From positions 15,102-79,101 of the forward strand of contig URAN01000006.1 in assembly GCA_900545865.1 (NCBI GenBank): a stretch of DNA of 64,000 nucleotides. Reading direction: 5' to 3'. The DNA comes from an uncultured Eubacteriales bacterium. GTDB lineage: Bacteria; Bacillota; Clostridia; Monoglobales; Monoglobaceae. A program made the translations under genes and the position numbers. Below the pieces are notes generated by a model. That model searched no databases, was not told where the DNA came from, and saw only the letters and a list, made by a program, of their open reading frames with translations. Below are positions 40,637 to 48,400 of the stretch, piece by piece (within the stretch, counting starts at the first letter, position 1; the number at the start of each line of letters is the position of its first letter).

Positions 40637-41584
40637 TTGTTTGAAACTTTTAAGGCGACTCTGTCGCCCATGTTGGTTATGTTTTTGTGTATGCTTATCG
40701 GATTCGGTGCAAACAAGCTTAAACTTGCGCCCGATAATACGGCAACGGTTTTGTCAAAACTCGAGAATTATTTCTTTGTGCCTGCACTTATCATAAACAC
40801 ATTTATGAAATATTGTACGGTCCAATCCGTATCCGAGAATTATCAGCTTATTCTGTACAGTGCAATTGCACTTGTGATTGCGATTGTGATTGCTCTTCCG
40901 CTGTCAAAAGTGTTTGCGCGCGATGATGCATATAAAAGAAATATTTATAAATACGCGCTTGCGTTCGGAAACTTTTCTTTTATGGGCAATGCGATTGTGC
41001 CGGCGATTATGGGCGATAAAATGCTCTATAATTATATGCTGTATATCCTGCCGCTTAATGTTGCGGTTTATACATGGGGTGTGATTATTCTTATTCCCAG
41101 AGGAAATAACAGCGGCAGCGCCTTGAAAAACTTGCTGAACCCGATTTTTGTGTCAATTATCATAGGGGCTTTGCTCGGTTTGACAGGGGCAGCGGAATAT
41201 GTTCCGTCATTTATAAAATCTACTGTGACGAACTGTGCGTCATGTATGGGACCTCTTGCAATGATTTTAACCGGATTTGTAATCGGCGGATATAATATTG
41301 TCGGACTTTTAAAGAACAAAGCCGTGTATATCGCAACAGCGCTGAGGCTTATTGTTCTGCCGCTTTTGTTTATGGTCATATTGCATTTTATCGGGGCAGA
41401 TAAAGGTGCGCTTTATCTGACTTTGATTGCGTTCGGAACACCGCTCGGATTGAATACGGTTGTATTCCCGGCGGCTTACGGCGGCGATACATCGACCGGT
41501 GCGTCAATGGCGATGATTTCACATACTCTTTGCGTAATAACGATTCCGCTTATGTATGCTCTTTTAACGGCGTTTGTAAGTTGA
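40637..41584 (+). CDS. AEC-family permease
   Basis: This 315-residue membrane protein of the auxin-efflux-carrier/malonate permease type (AEC) has ten hydrophobic segments, with FGNFSFMGNAIVPAIMG and TPLGLNTVVFPAAYGGD as family landmarks (the crossover helix breaks). The substrate is unknown, likely an organic acid. The start is TTG 40637, with AGAGGA nine bases upstream. It follows the C-GCAxxG gene by 32 bases. Confidence 0.88.
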   Translation: MFETFKATLSPMLVMFLCMLIGFGANKLKLAPDNTATVLSKLENYFFVPALIINTFMKYCTVQSVSENYQLILYSAIALVIAIVIALPLSKVFARDDAYKRNIYKYALAFGNFSFMGNAIVPAIMGDKMLYNYMLYILPLNVAVYTWGVIILIPRGNNSGSALKNLLNPIFVSIIIGALLGLTGAAEYVPSFIKSTVTNCASCMGPLAMILTGFVIGGYNIVGLLKNKAVYIATALRLIVLPLLFMVILHFIGADKGALYLTLIAFGTPLGLNTVVFPAAYGGDTSTGASMAMISHTLCVITIPLMYALLTAFVS

Positions 41585-41714
41585 CCGCGTTTGTCAAAAA
41601 GAGATATGTTGATAGAACAAAAAAACAGACGTTTTACATTTGGACATTAATAATGCGTTTTGGAGGATTGTACCGAGTATTTGCACAATTTTTTCGGAAA
41701 AATCCGAATAGACG

Positions 41715-41743
41715 TTGACAAATCGTATTTTTTAGCATATAAT
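41715..41743 (+). promoter_or_regulatory. Consensus promoter of glmM
   Basis: TTGACA (41715-41720), a 17-base spacer and TATAAT (41738-41743). The -10 box and spacer lie inside the left arm of a 47-bp near-perfect palindrome. Confidence 0.85.
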
Positions 41744-41766
41744 TTATATGTTAAAAAATACGATTT
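41720..41766. repeat. 47-bp near-perfect palindrome overlapping the glmM promoter
   Basis: Arms of 23 bp (41720-41742 and 41744-41766) differ at one position and are separated by one base. The left arm begins AAATCGTATTTTTTAGCATA. Transcripts reading in from upstream would form a very long hairpin, while the gene's own transcript carries only the right arm. Confidence 0.85.
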
Positions 41767-41788
41767 TGAATTTCGGAGGAATTTATAT

Positions 41789-43144
41789 ATGGGAAGATTA
41801 TTCGGAACGGATGGAGTAAGAGGAATAGCAAACGAAGAGCTTACACCCGAACTTGCGCTTGAAATTGGTAAGGCGGGGGCGTATGTTCTGACCGAAAGCA
41901 GCGGAAAAAAGCCTAAAATCCTTGTGGGTAAGGATACGCGTATTTCGGGTGATATATTAGAGTGCGCTCTGACGGCAGGACTTTGCAGCATAGGCGCAGA
42001 GGTTGTCAGCGCAGGGGTTATTCCCACACCGGCTATTGCTTATCTTGTGAGAAAATGCGGATTTGATGCAGGCGTTATGATTTCGGCATCGCACAACCCT
42101 TTTGAGCATAACGGTATCAAATTTTTCAACGGTGACGGATATAAGCTGAGCGATGAAACCGAAAATCGTATTGAGGGAATAATTCTCGATAAATCCGAAG
42201 AAGTGGTTCGTGCTACGCATGAGCGGATAGGCCATTGTACAGAGGATAAAACTTTGGTTGACAAATATATAGATTTTGCCGTGTCAACAACGGATGTTCG
42301 TCTTGATGGACTTAAAGTTGCCATTGACTGTGCCAACGGCGCATCGAGCGTTACGGCAAAGAAAGCTCTTGAAAAGCTTGGAGCAAAAGTATTTGTTACC
42401 TGTGACAAACCCGACGGAATCAACATAAACAGCGGATGCGGCTCAACACATCTGAATAATCTTTGCGAGTTTGTCAAAAAATGCGGAGCGGACGCAGGAC
42501 TTGCGTTTGACGGTGACGCCGACCGAGTTTTGGCTGTGGACGAAAATGGTACAGAGGTTGACGGCGATAAAATTATGGCAATATGCGCATTGGATATGAA
42601 AGAGAGAGGTATTCTTTCGGACAACACGGTTGTTGCAACGGTTATGAGCAACCTTGGATTCTTTAAAATGGGCGAAAAGTTTGGGCTTAACATAAAACAG
42701 ACCAAAGTCGGTGACAGATATGTTCTCGAAGAAATGCTCAAACACGGTCATAAGATAGGCGGCGAACAATCGGGACACGTTATCTTGCTTGACAATAACA
42801 CAACGGGTGACGGGCTTGTTACCGGAATAAGTCTTGTTTCGGTTATGAAACGCACAAACAAGCCGTTGTCCGAACTTGCATCGGTAATGAATATTTATCC
42901 TCAGGTTCTTGTGAACGCACGAGTTAATAATGAGTTTAAAAGTGAGGATAAATATATGGCTGTTCCTGAAATTAGGGCGGCAATAGAAAAGTTAAATGCC
43001 GAGTTTGACGGCAACGGAAGGGTACTTATCCGTCCGAGCGGAACGGAACCGCTTGTGCGTGTTATGATTGAGGGAAGCGATGAAGCCTTGATTAAAGAGC
43101 GTGCGAAATCTCTTGCCACTCTTATGGAAGAAAAATTAAAATAA
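41789..43144 (+). CDS. glmM: Phosphoglucosamine mutase GlmM
   Basis: GlmM converts glucosamine-6-phosphate to glucosamine-1-phosphate for cell-wall precursors. The ~451-residue protein has the active serine in MISASHNPFEHNGIKFF, the metal loop DGDADRVLAVD, the sugar loop GGEQSGHV and the phosphate loop RPSGTEPLVRVM. ATG 41789 has CGGAGG upstream; translations starting at 41660 would begin before the promoter. CdaA and CdaR, which in other Firmicutes are physically and genetically linked to GlmM, are encoded two genes downstream. Confidence 0.96.
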   Translation: MGRLFGTDGVRGIANEELTPELALEIGKAGAYVLTESSGKKPKILVGKDTRISGDILECALTAGLCSIGAEVVSAGVIPTPAIAYLVRKCGFDAGVMISASHNPFEHNGIKFFNGDGYKLSDETENRIEGIILDKSEEVVRATHERIGHCTEDKTLVDKYIDFAVSTTDVRLDGLKVAIDCANGASSVTAKKALEKLGAKVFVTCDKPDGININSGCGSTHLNNLCEFVKKCGADAGLAFDGDADRVLAVDENGTEVDGDKIMAICALDMKERGILSDNTVVATVMSNLGFFKMGEKFGLNIKQTKVGDRYVLEEMLKHGHKIGGEQSGHVILLDNNTTGDGLVTGISLVSVMKRTNKPLSELASVMNIYPQVLVNARVNNEFKSEDKYMAVPEIRAAIEKLNAEFDGNGRVLIRPSGTEPLVRVMIEGSDEALIKERAKSLATLMEEKLK

Positions 43145-43202
43145 AATGAGATTTTGTTGTTTTTGGTATGATTCTTTATCGAACACGGTATACATTGATT
43201 AG

Positions 43203-43242
43203 AAAAAGGTCGGGCAATTTGTTTTGTCCGACCTTTTTTAAT
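43203..43242 (+). terminator. Terminator after glmM with duplicated 3' tract
   Basis: AAAAAGGTCGG pairs with CCGACCTTTTTT. The 3' arm and its tail (CCGACCTTTTTTAAT) are then repeated directly at 43243-43257, a 15-bp tandem duplication. Confidence 0.85.
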
Positions 43243-43290
43243 CCGACCTTTTTTAATAAGAAATCGGAATACTTTCGGTGTTTTAAAGAA

Positions 43291-43344
43291 ATAATTTTAT
43301 TCGAAATATTAAGTTTAGCTTAAATATTTCAAAAATAAAATTAT
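43291..43344. repeat. AT-rich imperfect palindrome upstream of proS
   Basis: ATAATTTTATT and GAAATATT.AAG recur as complements on the other side (CTTAAATATTTC, AATAAAATTAT), giving arms of ~25 bp that end six bases before the -35 box of proS. Confidence 0.65.
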
Positions 43345-43349
43345 AAGCC

Positions 43350-43378
43350 TTGACATAACTCGGGTTTTCATTTATACT
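43350..43378 (+). promoter_or_regulatory. Promoter of proS
   Basis: TTGACA (43350-43355), a 17-base spacer and TATACT (43373-43378). No T-box leader is present between it and proS. Confidence 0.75.
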
Positions 43379-43422
43379 TATATATAATAGGTAATTGTAT
43401 TTTGGAAGGAATGAGTTTTAAA

Positions 43423-44868
43423 GTGGCAGAGAATAATAAGGATAAAAAGTTAGTGGAAGAGATAACTCCGATGGGTGAAGATTTTGCGCGTTGGTATACC
43501 GATATAATCAAAAAAGCACAGCTTTGCGATTATTCGGGCGTTCGCGGATGTATGGTGATTCAGCCCTATGGATATGCAATATGGGAAAATATTCAAAAAG
43601 GTCTTGATTCGAGATTTAAAAAGACCGGTGTTGAAAACGTATATATGCCGATGTTTATTCCCGAAAGCTTGCTGCAAAAAGAAAAAGACCACGTTGAGGG
43701 TTTTGCACCCGAGGTTGCGTGGGTGACACAGGGCGGAACGGAAAAGCTCCCCGAAAGACTTTGTGTTCGTCCGACATCCGAAACGCTGTTTTGCGAGCAT
43801 TATGCGGGTGCGGTCAGGTCTTACCGCGACCTGCCGAAACTGTATAATCAATGGTGCAGTGTTGTACGCTGGGAAAAAACAACACGTCCTTTCCTGCGCA
43901 GTATGGAATTTTTATGGCAAGAGGGACACACGGCTCACGCAACGGAAGAAGACGCGAAAGAGCGCACGATTCAGATGCTCAATGTTTATGCTGATTTTTG
44001 CGAACAAGAGCTTGCTATTCCGGTAATAAAGGGTCAAAAGACCGAGAAAGAAAAATTTGCCGGTGCAAAAGAAACATACACCATCGAAAGTATGATGCAT
44101 GACGGAAAGGCTTTGCAATCGGGAACAAGCCATAATTTCGGTGACGGATTTGCAAAGGCGTTCGGTATTCAATATTTGAACAAAGAGAACGAAATGGAAT
44201 ATGTTCACCAGACGTCTTGGGGAATGTCAACCCGTATAATCGGCGCTATTATTATGGTTCACGGAGATGACGCAGGTCTTAAACTTCCGCCGAGGATTGC
44301 GCCTGTACAGGCGGTAATAATACCCGTTGCACAGCACAAACCCGGTGTGTTGGACGCTGCCGCGGCTTTGCGCGACAGATTATCCGATGATTTTAGGGTT
44401 AAGCTTGATGACAGCGAAAAGTCGCCCGGTTGGAAGTTCAGCGAATATGAGATGAGAGGCGTTCCGGTTCGTATAGAAATCGGACCCAAAGATATAGAAA
44501 AAAATCAGGCGGTATTGGTAAGCCGTGTTGACCGCAGCAAGACATTTGTTTCTCTCGATAATATCGAGGAAGAACTTTCGGCTATGCTTGATAAGATTCA
44601 ACAGCAAATGTATAACGCAGCTCTTGAAAATCGCGAAAGCAAGACATCGAGTGCGTCCGATTATGAGGAATTTAAAAAGCTCATTGACGAAAAAGGCGGA
44701 TTTGTCAAGGCAATGTGGTGCGGCAGTGAAGAATGTGAGCTAAAAATAAAAGAAGATACAACCGCGACATCACGTTGTATTCCGTTTGAACAAGAACATA
44801 TTTCGGATACCTGTATATGCTGCGGAAAGCCTGCGGATAAGATGGTTTACTGGGGCAAGGCATATTAA
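43423..44868 (+). CDS. proS: Prolyl-tRNA synthetase (archaeal/eukaryotic type, ProS3)
   Basis: This ~481-residue class II synthetase is of the shorter, archaeal/eukaryotic-like ProRS type, without the bacterial editing insert. Motifs are RPTSETLFCEHYAG, RWEKTTRPFLRSMEFLWQEG (motif 2), TSWGMSTRIIGAIIMVHGDD (motif 3) and a C-terminal zinc-type cysteine set (MWCGSEECELK, CICCGKPA). The start is uncertain: GTG 43423 gives the usual family N terminus (AENNKDKKLVEEITPM); ATG 43411 and TTG 43402 are upstream, but GGAAGGA is too close to 43411. Confidence 0.94.
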   Translation: MAENNKDKKLVEEITPMGEDFARWYTDIIKKAQLCDYSGVRGCMVIQPYGYAIWENIQKGLDSRFKKTGVENVYMPMFIPESLLQKEKDHVEGFAPEVAWVTQGGTEKLPERLCVRPTSETLFCEHYAGAVRSYRDLPKLYNQWCSVVRWEKTTRPFLRSMEFLWQEGHTAHATEEDAKERTIQMLNVYADFCEQELAIPVIKGQKTEKEKFAGAKETYTIESMMHDGKALQSGTSHNFGDGFAKAFGIQYLNKENEMEYVHQTSWGMSTRIIGAIIMVHGDDAGLKLPPRIAPVQAVIIPVAQHKPGVLDAAAALRDRLSDDFRVKLDDSEKSPGWKFSEYEMRGVPVRIEIGPKDIEKNQAVLVSRVDRSKTFVSLDNIEEELSAMLDKIQQQMYNAALENRESKTSSASDYEEFKKLIDEKGGFVKAMWCGSEECELKIKEDTTATSRCIPFEQEHISDTCICCGKPADKMVYWGKAY

Positions 44869-44930
44869 TATCGGCGTTGGGTTAAGATAATTGGCGAGTT
44901 AATAAAAAATCAAAAGCGAGGTGACTTAAA

Positions 44931-45794
44931 ATGACATGGTGGCAGAATTTTTATCATAGTGCTATTAATCAGCTTGAACTTTTCACCATTACCGATATAA
45001 TCGATATAGCAATTGTTTCGTATGTTGTGTACAAGGCACTTAAATTTATACGCGATACGAGAACGGTACAGCTTATAAAAGGTGTTGTATTGGTTGTTGT
45101 TGCGACTCAGATAAGTTATTTCGCAAAGCTGAATACCTTGTATTTTATTTTAAGTCACTGTCTCCAACTCGGAATTATCGCCTTGCTTATTGTCTTTCAG
45201 CCGGAACTTCGGCGTGCGCTTGAACACGTTGGGCGAACGGCGGCGGCGAACCTGTTTTCTCAGCATTCCGAATCCGGTGCAGAGAGTCAGCAGGTAATAC
45301 GTGAGATTGCCAAAGCGGCACAGGTGATGTCAAACACGCGCACGGGTGCGCTTATGATTATAGAAAAGCGTGATAATATCGACAGCCTTATAAGCTCGGG
45401 TGTTGATATTTCCGCACAGGTGACAAGCGAATTGATTGAGAACATTTTTGTTCCCGATACGCCGCTGCATGACGGAGCGGTTATAATAAGAAATTATAAA
45501 ATTGCGCGTGCAAGCTGCGTATTGCCTCTGTCACAGAACCCGAATATCAAAACGTCCTACGGAACGCGGCATCGTGCCGGCATAGGTATATCAGAGGAAT
45601 CGGACGCAATATCGATAATCGTTTCGGAAGAAACGGGCAGAATATCGATTGCGCATAAAGGTGTCCTTACCACGGGGTATACCGAGGATACTTTGCGTGC
45701 AAAAATTAACGAACTTGTGAGCAACGGCGATGAAGGAGATTCATCAAAGACGAGGTTCAAGCTGTCAAATCTCTCAAAAAGGAGGCGCGGCTGA
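44931..45794 (+). CDS. cdaA: Diadenylate cyclase CdaA
   Basis: CdaA makes the second messenger c-di-AMP from two ATP. The 287-residue protein has three N-terminal transmembrane helices (residues ~18-95) and a DisA_N catalytic domain with DGA (PLHDGAVIIRNY) and RHR (GTRHRAGIGISEESDA) motifs. Its stop overlaps the cdaR start. c-di-AMP controls potassium and cell-wall homeostasis in Firmicutes. AGCGAGGTGA is upstream of the start. Confidence 0.95.
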   Translation: MTWWQNFYHSAINQLELFTITDIIDIAIVSYVVYKALKFIRDTRTVQLIKGVVLVVVATQISYFAKLNTLYFILSHCLQLGIIALLIVFQPELRRALEHVGRTAAANLFSQHSESGAESQQVIREIAKAAQVMSNTRTGALMIIEKRDNIDSLISSGVDISAQVTSELIENIFVPDTPLHDGAVIIRNYKIARASCVLPLSQNPNIKTSYGTRHRAGIGISEESDAISIIVSEETGRISIAHKGVLTTGYTEDTLRAKINELVSNGDEGDSSKTRFKLSNLSKRRRG

Positions 45795-46738
45795 TGAAAA
45801 AGTTACTTGCATCCGATGGGGCGCTTAAAATTATATCTGTTTTGATTGCCATCGGAATATGGGTATATATTGCGCTCGTAATGAATCCCGCAATTGAGGT
45901 CACGGTTCGTGACCTGCCGATTCAGTTTATCGGCGTCGAAAGCCTTAATTCGAGAGGACTTGCGGTTATAAGCGAGTCGGCGACAACAGTTACCGTCAAA
46001 ATAAAGGGAAGCCGTAAGAAAATGGGCAATAATGATATGAAAACCATTATTGCAAAGGCGGATATTTCATCGATAACCGAAACGGGTGAAACAAATATCC
46101 CGATAGAGATTGTTATTCCTTTTGAAAATCAGGGCGTAAGCTCGCAAAGCGAGTATTCGGTGAATGTAAAGGTTGAAAAAAGCGCAGAAAAAACCCTTGA
46201 TATAGAGGTTTCGACCATCGGAACGCTCGCACCCGATTATATGCCGGGCGACATTGTTTGCGACCCGAAAAAGGTAACGCTGAGCGGCCCGAAATCGGCG
46301 GTGGATAAAATATCCAAAGCGGAGGCGGTTTTGAATTATAATAATGAAGACGTTGACATTGACACATCCGCACAGATTGTTTTTTACGGTGCGGATAACA
46401 AAGAAATTTCAATGCTTGACGCTCTTATGGGAAGGATTTCAATATCCGTTGATAATGTAAATATTCATTGCCCCGTTCTTAAAATGCACAAAGCAGAGGT
46501 AAAGGCGGAGTTCGGCAGACAGGAGCTGCCTGAGAATTTCTCATATAAAACCGACCCGTTTGAGGTCTATGTTTTCGGTGACGAAAATGTTTCGTCAAAG
46601 ATAAACGAGATTAAGACCGAACAGATTCCGCTTGATAAACTTTTGGATAACGGAAAGGTTAAGGTTAAACTTATTATTCCGAACGGAGTGAAAATATTTC
46701 ACGATATATCCGAGGTCGAAATATCGATTGAAAAATAG
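45794..46738 (+). CDS. cdaR: CdaA regulator CdaR (YbbR-domain protein)
   Basis: This 314-residue protein has a signal/anchor helix (ALKIISVLIAIGIWVYIALV) and three extracytoplasmic YbbR repeats (e.g. TVTVKIKGSRKKM, GDIVCDPKKVTLSGPKSAVD). YbbR proteins encoded with CdaA bind and regulate it. TGATG overlap with cdaA indicates translational coupling. Confidence 0.93.
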   Translation: MKKLLASDGALKIISVLIAIGIWVYIALVMNPAIEVTVRDLPIQFIGVESLNSRGLAVISESATTVTVKIKGSRKKMGNNDMKTIIAKADISSITETGETNIPIEIVIPFENQGVSSQSEYSVNVKVEKSAEKTLDIEVSTIGTLAPDYMPGDIVCDPKKVTLSGPKSAVDKISKAEAVLNYNNEDVDIDTSAQIVFYGADNKEISMLDALMGRISISVDNVNIHCPVLKMHKAEVKAEFGRQELPENFSYKTDPFEVYVFGDENVSSKINEIKTEQIPLDKLLDNGKVKVKLIIPNGVKIFHDISEVEISIEK

Positions 46739-46748
46739 GTGGATTTGT

Positions 46749-48323
46749 ATGCGAATTATTATAGACAATATAAAAATGCCGATAAGGCATACAACCGAAG
46801 ACGTAATAAAGACCGCACGAGATATTGTGCGGTCTGATTGCATTTCGGCGGACAATTTCGAGATATACAGACAATCCCTTGACGCGCGCCGAAAAAATAA
46901 CATTCATTATGTTTATTCGGTGTCGGCAAGCACAGCGGACGACACTGTACTTGCCAAAGGTATTCGCCGTGCGGAAGTCACGGAAAGCCTTAAACCAAAA
47001 AAAGCATATTTGTCAAGTCGCCCCGTTGTTGTCGGACTTGGTCCGTGCGGACTTTTTGCGGCGTGGGTTCTTACCCTTTCGGGAAATCCGCCGCTTATAA
47101 TCGAACGCGGCGAAGACGCGGAAAGCCGCCGTGTAACGGTCAAGAATTTTTGGAAAAGCGGAATATTAAATACAAATTCGAATGTTCAGTTCGGCGAGGG
47201 AGGCGCAGGCGCGTTTTCGGACGGAAAGCTGACAACGAGAATCAGTGACCCGCGGCAAAGATTTGTCCTCAAAACTCTGGTTGAATTCGGTGCGCCGAAA
47301 GACATTTTATACAAGGCAAAGCCGCACATCGGCACTGACCTTTTATGCGGAGTTATAACGACAATGCGGCGGCGTATGCAGGAACTCGGCGCGGAAGTGA
47401 GATTTAATACGCGGTTGACGGACATAAAGGTCAGCGGCGGTCGGGTCGAGGGGATAGTGATAAATGATGATGAAGAAATTTTATGCAAGAATTTGATTTT
47501 GGCAATAGGGCACAGCAGCCGAGATACATATGAAAGGCTTTTGAGTTTGGGAGCGGCGGCAGAACCGAAACCCTTTGCGATTGGGGTCAGAATAGAACAC
47601 AGCCAAGAGTTTATTGACAACCTTCAATACGGAGCAAAGACGGATAAAACCGACTTGCCGCCGGCGGACTATCGTGTGACATATAACGAAAAGGACAGGA
47701 GCTGTTATTCATTTTGTATGTGTCCCGGCGGCGTGGTTGTGAATGCGTCAAGCGAGAAAAACAGGCTTGCGGTCAACGGAATGAGTTATCACAGCCGCAG
47801 CGGCGAAAACGCAAACAGTGCGCTTGTTGTGCCGGTTCGTCCGACCGATTTTATCGGTACGGACGGCGGAATCAGACTTCAGCAAAAATATGAGGAACTT
47901 GCATTTCTGCTCGGCGGAGGAGAGGGTGCTGCACCGATACAGCTCGCCGAGGATTTTGTAAAAGATTGCCCGACCGAGCGGCTCAAAAGAGTCGAGCCGA
48001 CCGTAACGAGCGGATTTAAAATTGCGGAAATAAAAAATTGTCTGCCGAAATTTGTTGTTGAAACATTACGCAGAGGACTCTGTGATTTTGAACACAGAAT
48101 GCCGGGATTTTCGGGCGGCGGTGCGGTCTTGACGGGAATAGAGTCGAGAACGTCCGCGCCGATAAGATTTATCAGAGGTAAAAACCTTGAAAGCATAAAC
48201 ATCGGCGGTCTGTATCCCTCGGGCGAGGGCGCAGGCTATGCCGGCGGAATTGTAAGTGCGGCGGTGGACGGAATTAAATCGGCGAGTATGCTGATTGAAA
48301 ACAACAACAATAAAATATATTGA
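46749..48323 (+). CDS. FAD-dependent oxidoreductase (COG2509 type)
   Basis: This ~524-residue flavoprotein has an FAD-binding Rossmann motif VVGLGPCGLFAAWVL near residue 90, a long family-specific N-terminal domain, NSNVQFGEGGAGAFSDGKLT and a C-terminal FAD site GGLYPSGEGAGYAGGIVSAA. It belongs to the widespread but uncharacterised COG2509 family of FAD-dependent dehydrogenases. ATG 46749 has AGGTGG upstream; the frame begins at 46728, inside cdaR. Confidence 0.9.
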   Translation: MRIIIDNIKMPIRHTTEDVIKTARDIVRSDCISADNFEIYRQSLDARRKNNIHYVYSVSASTADDTVLAKGIRRAEVTESLKPKKAYLSSRPVVVGLGPCGLFAAWVLTLSGNPPLIIERGEDAESRRVTVKNFWKSGILNTNSNVQFGEGGAGAFSDGKLTTRISDPRQRFVLKTLVEFGAPKDILYKAKPHIGTDLLCGVITTMRRRMQELGAEVRFNTRLTDIKVSGGRVEGIVINDDEEILCKNLILAIGHSSRDTYERLLSLGAAAEPKPFAIGVRIEHSQEFIDNLQYGAKTDKTDLPPADYRVTYNEKDRSCYSFCMCPGGVVVNASSEKNRLAVNGMSYHSRSGENANSALVVPVRPTDFIGTDGGIRLQQKYEELAFLLGGGEGAAPIQLAEDFVKDCPTERLKRVEPTVTSGFKIAEIKNCLPKFVVETLRRGLCDFEHRMPGFSGGGAVLTGIESRTSAPIRFIRGKNLESINIGGLYPSGEGAGYAGGIVSAAVDGIKSASMLIENNNNKIY

Positions 48324-48400
48324 TTCTTTGATTTGCGGCTACGTCGGAAAGATGCAAACATAAGATATAAAACAAACAGAATGGAAAAGGGAGGTTCAAA

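Noticed and set aside
43145..43422. T-box riboswitch before proS
   Set aside because: The conserved T-box core and antiterminator sequence are absent; only the glmM terminator, a palindrome and a promoter are seen.
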